Origin: Pedobacter cryoconitis
Lineage (GTDB): Bacteria; Bacteroidota; Bacteroidia; Sphingobacteriales; Sphingobacteriaceae
DNA length: 64,000 bases
Direction of reading: 5' to 3'
Assembly: GCF_014200605.1 (NCBI RefSeq)
Contig: NZ_JACHCE010000007.1
Span: forward strand, 186,001-250,000
The notes below the pieces were generated by a model, which was not told where the DNA came from, did not search any database, and saw nothing but the letters and a program-made list of their open reading frames with translations. Position 1 is the first letter of the stretch, and each line of letters opens with the position of its first letter. Position numbers and translations under genes: made by a program. Positions 23,829 through 32,591 of the stretch are shown here, in pieces.

Positions 23829-26267
23829 TTAACTTCCCGAAGTACTGCTTTTTTTCACGTCACTGTTATCAATACCACGCTGATTCTTTTTGATAGAATC
23901 CTTCAATTTTCCAAAACGCCAGTTTAAACTCACATTGTATGCACGGTAGAAATTTTGAGAACGGTAGTTCTGTGTGAAATTGCTTCCTTCTGTAAAGTTT
24001 GTATAATACCTGAATTTTGCAAAAGGGTTATTTATCCCGGCAGAAAGCGTCAGCTTATCCTTAATGATCTCTTTACTTCCGCTAAAAGATGAAAAGACAT
24101 AAGAACTGTTTTGTCCTTGCAGCTGTATTTGGGCTGCATTATAGTTGAAACTTGCGTTTGCTTTCCATCCGTGTTCAAATTTATATCCGGTGTTGATATA
24201 TAAATAACCTGTTAACCCATCATTTTTAGTAATCTGACCATCTATAGATCCCTGCAGCCACATATAACCAATGTTTCCACCCAGTGTGGCATTCCATTTT
24301 TCAGTAATCGGATAATTGACATTCAGGTTTGTAGTCAGTGCTTTGTCCTTACCAATGTTATAATAAGTAGATCTTGTAATCTGGTCTGTTTCGTTGTAAA
24401 CAGAGACTTGTTGGATAGTATTATTCGCGAACCTATAGCTTAACCCGATATTTACTGATCCTTTTTTGAATTTACTGTAAGTCAAATCAAAGTTATTGCT
24501 AAGAACAGCTTTAAGGTCTGGATTACCAGTACTTAAGAAATTAGGATTGGAACGGTCTACAAATGGGTTCAGGTTATCAATTCCCGGTCTTTCTATTCTT
24601 TGGGTATAACCGAAGTTTAAACTGCTCATATCTTTAAACTTTCGATTAACAGATAAAGTGGGTATCAAATTGAAATAATTTGTATTCACGTTCGAACCAG
24701 AACTGATGAAGTCGGCTTTTACAAAAGTTCCTTCGGCACGGACACCAGCTTTAAAACCCCAGTCTTTTAAATTGTAAGCATAAGAATTATAAGCACCAAT
24801 GACATCCTGATCGTTATTGAATTTATTTGTACGTGTCGGGTCAGTCTGGAACTGTCCGGTTACCGGATCAAGGCTTTCGTATTCGAAATTACTTTTGTTA
24901 GTTCTTAATATTCCTTTAATACCACCCTCAATAGTAAATTTTGCTAAAGGATGAATATAATCGAGTTGTAGAGTTTGCTCTTTAGTGCGGCTGTTATTTT
25001 TCTGATTATAATCAGGATCAGTAAAATTCTGTCTATTGATAAAACTCAGCCCGTTTTCCTGCGGGTTACCTGAGTTTCCATTTTTGTAGGAAAATGTCAG
25101 TAAACGATCTTTATGCCCTTTAAAACCTAACTGGTAATTCAGGGTAGCATCAAAACCATTCCATCCAAATCTATTTGTTCCAATCTGGTTATAACCAATT
25201 TGCTGAGTGCCGTCAAACAAGCTGAACAACTGTCTGGTATGTGATTTATTATATCCTCCGTATGGATTTAATTCTATAGTGATTAAATTAAGTGTGTCAA
25301 TTTCATAACTTAACTCAGTGCCGCCATAGCGATAGTTGTTATTGAATTTACGAAATCCGGTACTTAAGAGGTTGGTTGGCAAGCCGCCGGTTGTTGTTCT
25401 GGTGGTTGATGATTCTGTTTCTGGCGAACTGAAGAAACCTGTCCCTCCATACGCTGTCATACCGAATTTGCCTTGCTTAACTGTTACAAACCCACCCATA
25501 CCAGGTCCGCCTATAGGTCCCTGATAACGCAGATTCAAACTCCCGTTATACCCGTTATCAATTTTCTTTGAAGTAATAATATTGATAATACCTGACAAGC
25601 CTTCGCTATCATATTTTGCTGGTGGAGTTGTAATTACTTCTATCCTGAGAATAGAAGATGCCGGCATACTGCGCAATACATCTTTAGGACTTCTGGCTAC
25701 CATAGTTGAAGGTTTACCATTGATCAGTATTTTATAATTCCCGCTCCCTTTCAGTTTGATATTATCATCAGCATCTAACGATAACAAAGGTACTTTGCGC
25801 ATCATATCCAGCACAGTCAGGCCTTTACTTTCAGGATCTGCCTGTATATCATAGCTAATCCTGTCAATTTCCTGCTTAATTAGAGGACGGTCTGCAGTCA
25901 CAGAGACTTCCTTCAGATTATTAGATTGAGAAGCGATAAGTATATTACCTAAATCGGCAGGGCCATTTGCCGGATTAAGTACAACAGGAATGTTTTTGAC
26001 ATTATATCCGATAGCTATAGCGGTCACTGTATAATGACCAGGAGCCATCTTTTCAAAACTGAAACTACCAGTATTATTTACGACTACAGATTTAATTACT
26101 GCATTATCCCTTTTGAGGGCTACAGTCATAAAATCTATTGGTTTGTTCGTTGCCGAATCAATTACCGCTCCTTTAATGGTGCCAGTTGCAGACTGTGCAA
26201 GAGCAGTTGAATGGAGAAAAATGGAGAAACAGGATAAAAAAATCAGGGTTACGTAGTTCTTGGTCAT
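23829..26267 (-). CDS. TonB-dependent receptor-like outer-membrane beta-barrel (OMP_b-brl_3)
   Basis: 812 aa. Signal peptide ending ALAQ, carboxypeptidase-regulatory-like domain (about 28-115, GTIKGAVIDSATNKPIDFMTVALK), plug (about 125-225, with ILINGKPSTMVARSPKDVL and GIINIITSKK), then the barrel ending NVSLNWRFGKLKDS and a hydrophilic tail with QRGIDNSD. Same domain order as 6052-8439. No SusD partner and no adjacent hydrolase, so cargo is unknown; peptides or siderophores are the usual options for this family. The upstream region has a dyad (26297-26303/26325-26331). Confidence 0.9.
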   Translation of the reverse strand: MTKNYVTLIFLSCFSIFLHSTALAQSATGTIKGAVIDSATNKPIDFMTVALKRDNAVIKSVVVNNTGSFSFEKMAPGHYTVTAIAIGYNVKNIPVVLNPANGPADLGNILIASQSNNLKEVSVTADRPLIKQEIDRISYDIQADPESKGLTVLDMMRKVPLLSLDADDNIKLKGSGNYKILINGKPSTMVARSPKDVLRSMPASSILRIEVITTPPAKYDSEGLSGIINIITSKKIDNGYNGSLNLRYQGPIGGPGMGGFVTVKQGKFGMTAYGGTGFFSSPETESSTTRTTTGGLPTNLLSTGFRKFNNNYRYGGTELSYEIDTLNLITIELNPYGGYNKSHTRQLFSLFDGTQQIGYNQIGTNRFGWNGFDATLNYQLGFKGHKDRLLTFSYKNGNSGNPQENGLSFINRQNFTDPDYNQKNNSRTKEQTLQLDYIHPLAKFTIEGGIKGILRTNKSNFEYESLDPVTGQFQTDPTRTNKFNNDQDVIGAYNSYAYNLKDWGFKAGVRAEGTFVKADFISSGSNVNTNYFNLIPTLSVNRKFKDMSSLNFGYTQRIERPGIDNLNPFVDRSNPNFLSTGNPDLKAVLSNNFDLTYSKFKKGSVNIGLSYRFANNTIQQVSVYNETDQITRSTYYNIGKDKALTTNLNVNYPITEKWNATLGGNIGYMWLQGSIDGQITKNDGLTGYLYINTGYKFEHGWKANASFNYNAAQIQLQGQNSSYVFSSFSGSKEIIKDKLTLSAGINNPFAKFRYYTNFTEGSNFTQNYRSQNFYRAYNVSLNWRFGKLKDSIKKNQRGIDNSDVKKSSTSGS

Positions 26268-26728
26268 TGGCTTTTAAGTTGGTATTTGTTCATAAGACAC
26301 AACTACCTTTTAAATGTTGCACCTGTTGTGTAATAAACTTGTTTCATGATAAAATTTATACCAAAGGAGAACTTAAAGTTAAATATTAAAACAAAGTAAA
26401 ATATCAGTGGTAAATATATGATAATTTAATAGATAATATTTATCTGCTAAATAGTTTAATTATTTTTCATAGTGTAAATTAAACGCAAGCTCAGATGCAT
26501 GTTTAAGGGCTCATGCCGTAATATATGAAGAAATTTTATTTACCAGAAAACACAGTTTATTCGCTAAAAAGCTTGATTTTGATATTTTATTAAATTAATT
26601 AGCAAATTATTATAAAATAATGCATTATATTGTATCTACATTTTACCTGCCGCTCTCCTTTTTTTCTTACGTATAACCTTACGGGCGTTTCCTCAATAAA
26701 AAAAACCAAATATTATTAATCTAAACCG
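26268..26728. other. 461-bp intergenic region, divergent promoters
   Basis: Very A/T-rich gap between the OMP gene (minus) and the GH30 gene (plus). It holds the short dyad ACACAAC (26297-26303)/GTTGTGT (26325-26331) near the OMP start and a TACATTTT box at 26637-26644 that may be the GH30 -7 element. I see no open frame with coding character and no RNA gene. Confidence 0.5.
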
Positions 26729-28576
26729 ATGAACAAAAACGTGTCTTTATTAGGCTGTGCATTATGTTGTGCAGTTTTATTCTCCTGTAAAAAGGATGTC
26801 AGCTCCGCTGGTGCAGCGGCAAACTCTACAATCGTTCGTGCCAACGAATCTGTAAGTGTCTGGGTAACAACTTCCGATAAGAGCAAGTTATTACAATCAC
26901 AATCAAACGTTACTTTCGCGACTGATGCGGGTACCAATCCTACAACAATCAATATTGATGAGGGTAGTTCTTATCAGGGTATTGATGGTTTTGGTTTTAC
27001 CTTAACCGGCGCAAGTGCATCGTTAATTAATGGCCTTGGCTCGGCTCAAAAAAATGCCCTGCTCCAGGAATTATTTGCTACTACAGGTTCAAACATTGGT
27101 ATCAGTTATTTAAGGATCTCCATTGGTGCATCCGATTTAAGTGCTGCGCCATTTACTTATAATGAACTTCCTGCTGGTCAAACCGATAATAATCTGAATA
27201 ATTTCAGTATCAGCCAGGAAATGACCGATCTGGTTCCTGTATTGAAAAGTATTCTGGCTATCAACCCAAACATTAAGATCCTTGGCTCGCCATGGACTGC
27301 ACCCAGGTGGATGAAAACCAATGGTGCTTATGTAAATGGAAGTTTGAAAGCAGAATATTACGATGTCTATGCCAGGTATTTAGTTAAATATATTCAGGCT
27401 ATGCGTGCTCAGGGAATCATTATTGATGCAATTACCCCACAAAACGAGCCATTAAATCCTTATAATAACCCGAGCATGGTTATGCAGGCTACGGAACAGG
27501 CAAATTTCATCAAAAACAATCTTGGACCACAGTTTAGATCAAATCAGATCAACACGAAAATTATTGCGTATGATCATAATACAGACCGCACCGATTATCC
27601 GCTTACTATTTTAAACGATGCTTCTGCAAACGCTTATGTAGATGGTTCTGCTTTTCATTTGTACAGCGGTAATATTAATGCACTGAGTGATGTTCATAAT
27701 GCTTACCCTAATAAAAACATTTATTTCACAGAGCAATGGGTTGGCGGACCAAGTAATTTTGCAGGAGATCTTCAGTGGCATGTAAATACACTGATCATTG
27801 GAGCTACAAGAAACTGGAGCCGTAATGTTCTGGAGTGGAACCTCGCTGCTGATCAGAATTACGGACCACATACACAAGGTGGCTGTAGTACATGTGAAGG
27901 TGCTTTGACGGTTAATGGAGGTAATGTTTCCAGAAATGTATCTTATTATATCATTGCGCATGCATCAAAATTTGTAAGACCAGGTGCAGTAAGAATTGCA
28001 TCTAATATCGCTGGAGGTATACAGAACGTTGCTTTCAAAAATTCGGATGGCACTAAAGTTCTGGTAGCTTCAAACAGCGGTTCTTCGAGCAATACTTTTA
28101 AAGTTAAATGGGGTTCACAATCTTTTACTTATACGCTTCCAGCAGGTGCTGTAGCTACATTTAAATGGTCTGGTTCTACAACAGGAAATCCAACCACTGC
28201 TCCTATTGGTCAGGTAGTAAGTTTAAAAGGATTTAATAACCAGTATGTAAGTGGTGAAAATGGAACTAAAGCCATGTGGTGTAACAGAGCCACTCCAGGC
28301 GACTGGGAAAAATTTACAATCGTAGACGCAGGTGGCGGTAAAGTTGCTCTGATGGCTATGAACAAATATGTTTCCTCAGAGAATGGTCTGGCTGCGATTA
28401 CTTGCAGCAGGACCACGATCAGTGACTGGGAGAAATTTGACTGGGTTGTAAACGCGGATGGAAAGATCTCTTTCCGCGGTAACAATGGTTTTTATATTTC
28501 TTCAGAAAATGGTGCAAATGAAATGACCTGTACCAGGGCAACTATCTCCGGGTGGGAAGCTTTCAGCTTAAATTAA
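26729..28576 (+). CDS. GH30-family glycoside hydrolase lipoprotein with C-terminal beta-trefoil/fascin-like domain
   Basis: 615 aa. Lipoprotein signal with lipobox LFSC, Cys20, followed by KKD as in surface-exported lipoproteins. GH30 catalytic region (about 75-480): GIDGFGFTLTGASASLI, GSPWTAPRWMK, PQNEP with acid/base Glu240, and YFTEQW with nucleophile Glu335. The C-terminal ~125 residues contain three repeats of the SLKGFNNQYVSGENG/NKYVSSENG/NNGFYISSENG type, each followed by C.R....WEKF, a fascin-like trefoil likely to bind sugar. Activity on beta-1,6-glucan is plausible, given the GH16 gene 29 bp downstream (inference). Confidence 0.9.
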   Translation: MNKNVSLLGCALCCAVLFSCKKDVSSAGAAANSTIVRANESVSVWVTTSDKSKLLQSQSNVTFATDAGTNPTTINIDEGSSYQGIDGFGFTLTGASASLINGLGSAQKNALLQELFATTGSNIGISYLRISIGASDLSAAPFTYNELPAGQTDNNLNNFSISQEMTDLVPVLKSILAINPNIKILGSPWTAPRWMKTNGAYVNGSLKAEYYDVYARYLVKYIQAMRAQGIIIDAITPQNEPLNPYNNPSMVMQATEQANFIKNNLGPQFRSNQINTKIIAYDHNTDRTDYPLTILNDASANAYVDGSAFHLYSGNINALSDVHNAYPNKNIYFTEQWVGGPSNFAGDLQWHVNTLIIGATRNWSRNVLEWNLAADQNYGPHTQGGCSTCEGALTVNGGNVSRNVSYYIIAHASKFVRPGAVRIASNIAGGIQNVAFKNSDGTKVLVASNSGSSSNTFKVKWGSQSFTYTLPAGAVATFKWSGSTTGNPTTAPIGQVVSLKGFNNQYVSGENGTKAMWCNRATPGDWEKFTIVDAGGGKVALMAMNKYVSSENGLAAITCSRTTISDWEKFDWVVNADGKISFRGNNGFYISSENGANEMTCTRATISGWEAFSLN

Positions 28577-28605
28577 TCTAACCTCAATACCTAATCTAAT
28601 CACCT

Positions 28606-29427
28606 ATGAAAACAATTAAATTAATGATCTGCCTGCTAGCAGGCACACAGCTGTTAATTTCCTGTAAAAAGGATGTAAATCAGACAGCGACAAACGATTC
28701 TACGGACAATGCTACTGCCCCGCGTGCAGTCAATTATGAACTTGTGTGGGCTGACGAGTTTAATGGAAACGCTGTAAACACAGCAAACTGGAGCTTTGAA
28801 ACCGGTGGCGGCGGATGGGGAAACAATGAAAAACAATTTTACCAGGCTGAGAATGCTACTGTAGCAGATGGAAATCTGATCATTACAGCGAAAAAACAGA
28901 GTGCCGGAGGTTTACCTTATACTTCTGCAAGAATGATCACCAGAGGTAAAAAAGAGTTTACTTATGGCAGGTTCGAAGCCAGGATTAAATTGCCTCAGGG
29001 ACAAGGGCAATGGCCTGCATTCTGGATGCTGGGTGCAAATATTGGCAGTGTAGGATGGCCTAAATGCGGAGAGATTGACATTATGGAAAATGTGAATACT
29101 TCTAATGATGTATTAGGCACAATGCACTGGTTTGATCAGGCTTATGCTTATTATGGTGGCCATACCAGTACCAGCCCTACAAATTATCATGTTTATCGTG
29201 TAGACTGGACGCCAACTGCAATCACTTGGTACGTAGATGGTGTACAGTTCCATGTAGGTAATATTACCAATAGCATTAATGGTACTGATGAATTCCATCG
29301 TCCGTTTTTCTTGTTACTGAATCTGGCTGTAGGTGGAAATCTTCCGGGACAAACCATTGATGAAAGCAGATTACCTGCAAAAATGTATGTTGATTATGTC
29401 AGGGCATACAAAATTACAGGTTCATAA
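28606..29427 (+). CDS. GH16-family beta-glucanase lipoprotein
   Basis: 273 aa. Lipobox LISC with Cys20, followed by KKDV as in the preceding GH30 protein. The single GH16 jelly-roll domain (about 43-270) has WADEFNG, FEARIKLPQGQGQWPAFWMLG and the catalytic GEIDIMEN with Glu156 (nucleophile), Asp158 and Glu161 (acid/base). The EIDIME spacing is that of laminarinase (beta-1,3-glucanase) types. With the GH30 gene it would degrade mixed beta-1,3/1,6-glucan such as laminarin or fungal wall glucan (inference). The barrel gene follows after 36 bp. Confidence 0.93.
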   Translation: MKTIKLMICLLAGTQLLISCKKDVNQTATNDSTDNATAPRAVNYELVWADEFNGNAVNTANWSFETGGGGWGNNEKQFYQAENATVADGNLIITAKKQSAGGLPYTSARMITRGKKEFTYGRFEARIKLPQGQGQWPAFWMLGANIGSVGWPKCGEIDIMENVNTSNDVLGTMHWFDQAYAYYGGHTSTSPTNYHVYRVDWTPTAITWYVDGVQFHVGNITNSINGTDEFHRPFFLLLNLAVGGNLPGQTIDESRLPAKMYVDYVRAYKITGS

Positions 29428-29463
29428 ATTTTAAAGGAATAGCTTTATATATCAATCATTAGA

Positions 29464-30399
29464 ATGAACCTGAAAATCTCTTTGTTTCTTTTCTTGTTAG
29501 CTATTGCGTTTTCTGTAAGATCACAGTCAACAGCTGTATATTCAGAAAGATCAATGGAATACAAAAATAATAACCTGGAAATTAATGCTTATGGAGATTA
29601 TCGTTCTGAAGATTTTCACTGGTCTATTGCAGGTAACAGCATGGGACAAAATCCAAATGTGTTGTCAGAAGTAAAGTGGAAGGATATAAAAGGCGCAGGT
29701 ACGGGACTGGATATTCGTTTGAATATCTGGTCTCCTATCTTTTTCAAAGGAAGTTATCATCGTACTTTTATAAAGAAAGGTAAAGTAACGGATACTGATT
29801 ACTCTTCCGATAACCGTAAAAATCCAGGTTATCATGCAGATTTAAATAGTAATGAAGGCTTTATCTATACCTATACATTAGCGATGGGTTATGAATTTAA
29901 AATCTCCGGGATATTGAAAATCAGCCCTTATGCCGGTTATGTTAAAAATTCGCAGCAATTGCATCTGAAAGATTTCAGCGAAGAAACAGATCCTGCAGTA
30001 AAAACATTAAACAGTATTTATCAGGCAAACTGGACTGGTCCGCTGATTGGCCTGGAAACAAATATTATCCTCACTGATCAGTTTTCAATTAGGGGATTAA
30101 TCAATTATCAGCAATTGAAATACAGATCGGTTGCAGATTGGAACCTGATTGATGCATTTGCGCATCCTGTTAGCTTCAAACATACAGCTAACGGATATGG
30201 TACTGAGGGTTTAATACAAGCTGGTTTTCGCTTTAGTCCTGTGTTTTCTGTCTTTCTCAGAGGTAATTATTATTATGCCAATACTGGTAAAGGTACGGAT
30301 GATTTGTTTTTAGCAGATGGCAGGCAATTACAATCTCAATTTAACGGAGCTACCAGGCATGGCGGCGGCTTAGGTATAGGGATTAGTTTAAATCTTTAA
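29464..30399 (+). CDS. Outer-membrane beta-barrel protein, omptin-like
   Basis: 311 aa. Signal peptide ending VRSQ, then alternating beta strands through to the C-terminal strand GLGIGISLNL. The order of segments resembles omptin proteases: SEVKWK, DTDYSSDNR (residues 110-118, with the D-x-D pair of the omptin active site), YAGYVKNSQQLHL, ANWTGPLIGLE, SVADWNL, and VFLRGNYYYAN. The second omptin catalytic pair (Asp-x-His) is not clearly kept; Asp225 and His234 are candidates only. It may be a non-protease omptin-fold relative. It probably shares a transcript with GH30 and GH16. Confidence 0.62.
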   Translation: MNLKISLFLFLLAIAFSVRSQSTAVYSERSMEYKNNNLEINAYGDYRSEDFHWSIAGNSMGQNPNVLSEVKWKDIKGAGTGLDIRLNIWSPIFFKGSYHRTFIKKGKVTDTDYSSDNRKNPGYHADLNSNEGFIYTYTLAMGYEFKISGILKISPYAGYVKNSQQLHLKDFSEETDPAVKTLNSIYQANWTGPLIGLETNIILTDQFSIRGLINYQQLKYRSVADWNLIDAFAHPVSFKHTANGYGTEGLIQAGFRFSPVFSVFLRGNYYYANTGKGTDDLFLADGRQLQSQFNGATRHGGGLGIGISLNL

Positions 30400-30453
30400 A
30401 AAGACAAAATATGATTAGTTTAGAGGTGCTGATTTTTTTTAAAAAATAATACT

Positions 30454-31065
30454 ATGCACTCCTCTTTGAGACATCTCTATGGAAATATTGATATTTATCT
30501 TTTTGATCAGTTACTTAAAGGCCGTTACGAAGATTGCCACAAAGTAATTGATGTAGGTTGTGGCGGAGGCCGTAATCTCGTGTACTTTCTGAACAATGGT
30601 TTTGAAGTGTACGGGATCGATCCTAATCCTGCTGCTATAAATACTGCCAAAACTTTATCAGAAAGTCTTTCCCCTAATAATCCTTTAATAAATTTCAGGG
30701 TTTCAACCGCAGAAGACATGCCTTTTGGAGCAGAATATTTTGATCTGTTAATTTGCAGTGCAGTTCTGCATTTTGCTAAAAATGAGATACATTTCAGGGA
30801 AATGCTGCTGGCTATGTGGAAAGTGATTAAGCCGGGTGGCTATTTTTTTTCCAGACTAGCCTCTGATATCGGAATAGAAAACCTTGTGGAAGATCAGGGC
30901 AACGGCCGGTATTTATTACCCGATGGTACAGAACGTTTTTTGGTTAATGAACAGGTTTTGCTGGATTATACGGAAGAGTTTAATGGTTATTTATATGAGC
31001 CCATTAAAACTACAAACGTTCAGAATCAGCGCTGTATGACTACGTGGTGTCTGCAGAAATTATAA
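30454..31065 (+). CDS. Class I SAM-dependent methyltransferase
   Basis: 203-aa cytoplasmic enzyme. Motif I is VIDVGCGGGRNLVYFL (about 28-43), the acidic residue binding the SAM ribose is in GIDPNPAAI, and motif IV-like FDLLICSAVLHF (about 95-106). The C-terminal KPGGYFFSRLASD matches post-motif III of methyltransferase type 11/12. Substrate not apparent from sequence. Its stop overlaps the T-tract of the minus-strand terminator shared with the gene at 31118. Confidence 0.85.
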   Translation: MHSSLRHLYGNIDIYLFDQLLKGRYEDCHKVIDVGCGGGRNLVYFLNNGFEVYGIDPNPAAINTAKTLSESLSPNNPLINFRVSTAEDMPFGAEYFDLLICSAVLHFAKNEIHFREMLLAMWKVIKPGGYFFSRLASDIGIENLVEDQGNGRYLLPDGTERFLVNEQVLLDYTEEFNGYLYEPIKTTNVQNQRCMTTWCLQKL

Positions 31066-31098
31066 AATAAAAAGCCCCATTGCCATAAGCAACGGGGC
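31062..31098 (-). terminator. Terminator of the barrel gene at 31118 (bidirectional)
   Basis: Arms 31074-31083 and 31089-31098: on the minus strand GCCCCGTTGC-TTATG-GCAATGGGGC with one G-U pair, followed by TTTTTATTTTAT. The mirror orientation has one A-C mismatch, so it is weaker for the methyltransferase gene. Confidence 0.85.
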
Positions 31099-31117
31099 CT
31101 CTTACCATAGGATTTAA

Positions 31118-31699
31118 TTATCTTACATCACTTTTAACTTTGTTGATTGTACGTTGGCCAGGCAAATAGATCTGGAAACCAAAAGATAAGCTTAGGTTAT
31201 TCTGGTATCCTGTATTTCCGAAACCTGCTACTCCATTGTATTTTAACAAAGTCTCTAGACCAATGTTAGGTGTAATGAAATAAGCAAAACCAGGACCGAA
31301 ACTAAAAGCCAGACCATTCGTGTTACCGCCACCTCTGCTTGTGTTAGTACCGCCGAAACCTAATGTAGCTTCACCGAATAAACGGCCATGCTTAAGTACT
31401 TCAGCATCTTTGCCAGTATAATAACGACCTAATGCACCTAAACCGTAATTTGTTGTAGTTGCCTGGTCCTTAGCAGTCTTTAGTCCGATATTAGCGTAAC
31501 CTCCTAAAGCCACATTGTCTTCGATAAACCAGGCTGCTTTTGGAGTGATGTCCAGGCTAAAAACTTTAGAACCACTCAAACCTAAATTTAAATCAGCGAA
31601 ATTACCTCCAACCAATACGTTACCTTTTTGAATTTGTGCGTTTGCAGACAAGCCAACTCCTAAGATTGCAGTTAGCAGGCATAAAGTAAATTTTTTCAT
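31118..31699 (-). CDS. Small outer-membrane beta-barrel protein (OMP_b-brl)
   Basis: 193 aa. Signal peptide MKKFTLCLLTAILGVGLSANAQ, then about eight amphipathic strands: GNVLVGGNFADLNLG, FSLDITPKAAWFI, GGYANIGLKTAK, RLFGEATLGFGG, FSFGPGFAYFITPNIGLE and the terminal strand SLSFGFQIYLPG. It is the size of OmpX/OmpW-like barrels common in Bacteroidota and of unknown function. Single gene with its own terminator and a long upstream gap. Confidence 0.85.
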   Translation of the reverse strand: MKKFTLCLLTAILGVGLSANAQIQKGNVLVGGNFADLNLGLSGSKVFSLDITPKAAWFIEDNVALGGYANIGLKTAKDQATTTNYGLGALGRYYTGKDAEVLKHGRLFGEATLGFGGTNTSRGGGNTNGLAFSFGPGFAYFITPNIGLETLLKYNGVAGFGNTGYQNNLSLSFGFQIYLPGQRTINKVKSDVR

Positions 31700-32221
31700 A
31701 AGATATTTGTTTTTAAATGTTAAATATTACCAGGCTATTCTTGCCTGAATACCCTAAAAACCCAATGATTGAATAAATGTTTTAATTTTTTTGTTTTTTT
31801 TAACATTTGTTTATTAGTCGGTCGGTCGGGTTCATGTGTTGTTTTAAATTTATAACCAATGGTTTAATTGATAAGCTGTAATGTTAAGTTTGTTTAATTA
31901 AAAATGCTGTTTTTACGTAAAAATTTAGCTTAATAATTTTTGAGACTGATATTTATGGTTATAATATTTACAAATTATAATGATAAGTTTCAGATAAGCA
32001 ATATTGATTTTCCTTTTAAATTGTTTATTAGCGTAAAGTTCTTGTGAAGGCATTATACTTTGAAATGTTTTGTTTGTTGCTAATAGGATTTGTCTGTGAA
32101 TCTTATGTTTAGGCTGTAATTTTGTTTATAACCCGGTAAATAAGTGGAGAAAAATATTTCTAAATAGTTTAATCCGTATTTTTATTTCCCTAAATTGATA
32201 CTGATTACTAATCAATACTTT
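31700..32221. other. 522-bp intergenic region with divergent promoters
   Basis: Strongly A/T-rich gap between divergent genes. It contains a three-unit GTCG tandem (around 31818-31830) and a candidate plus-strand promoter with TTTG (32089-32092) and TAATTTTG (32117-32124), spacer 24, ahead of the small gene at 32222. I see no open frame or RNA gene. Confidence 0.5.
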
Positions 32222-32587
32222 ATGAAGTTTTTCAAGCTTTCTCATACGGCAAAAGGTAAGACAGGAAAAATCGTAGCTGTAACTTACAGTCTTAAAAAAT
32301 CAGCCAGCGTAACCTTTCTGGATAACGGTTTCAATATAGGATATACCACTATTGATCTTCCCGGGGATCAGGACAGCAATCCCAATAACTTTTCCACCAA
32401 GGGCGGGCAAAAATATCTGTGCCTGCAGGAAGATGGCGGTTTACAGGTCACTTTATATGCAGGTGGTATGGCTGGCGATTTCTGGACCTTAGATATCCAG
32501 GTAGATGGTATTCCATTGGCTGCCAATACAATTAAGGTATATACAGATGAAAAAGGTAATCTGGATTATAATAAACTTACTAAATAA
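32222..32587 (+). CDS. Hypothetical small beta-rich protein, first gene of S8-peptidase cluster
   Basis: 121 aa from the ATG at 32222; the longer frame starting at 32195 adds nine residues and is less likely. No signal peptide or membrane segment. The pattern is beta-rich: KTGKIVAVTYSLKKSASVTFLD, GQKYLCLQEDGGLQVTLYAGG and DFWTLDIQVDG. I do not recognise the family. It is followed after 4 bp by an outer-membrane protein, then a small membrane protein and a subtilase, all on the same strand with gaps of 32 bp or less. They look like one transcript. Confidence 0.7.
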   Translation: MKFFKLSHTAKGKTGKIVAVTYSLKKSASVTFLDNGFNIGYTTIDLPGDQDSNPNNFSTKGGQKYLCLQEDGGLQVTLYAGGMAGDFWTLDIQVDGIPLAANTIKVYTDEKGNLDYNKLTK

Positions 32588-32591
32588 TGTT

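Noticed and set aside
31818..31830. GTCG tandem as a microsatellite or CRISPR-like repeat
   Set aside because: Only three short units; too small to support any feature.
32195..32221. Longer start for the first gene of the S8 cluster
   Set aside because: The ATG at 32222 gives a cleaner product; the extra residues look like leader sequence.
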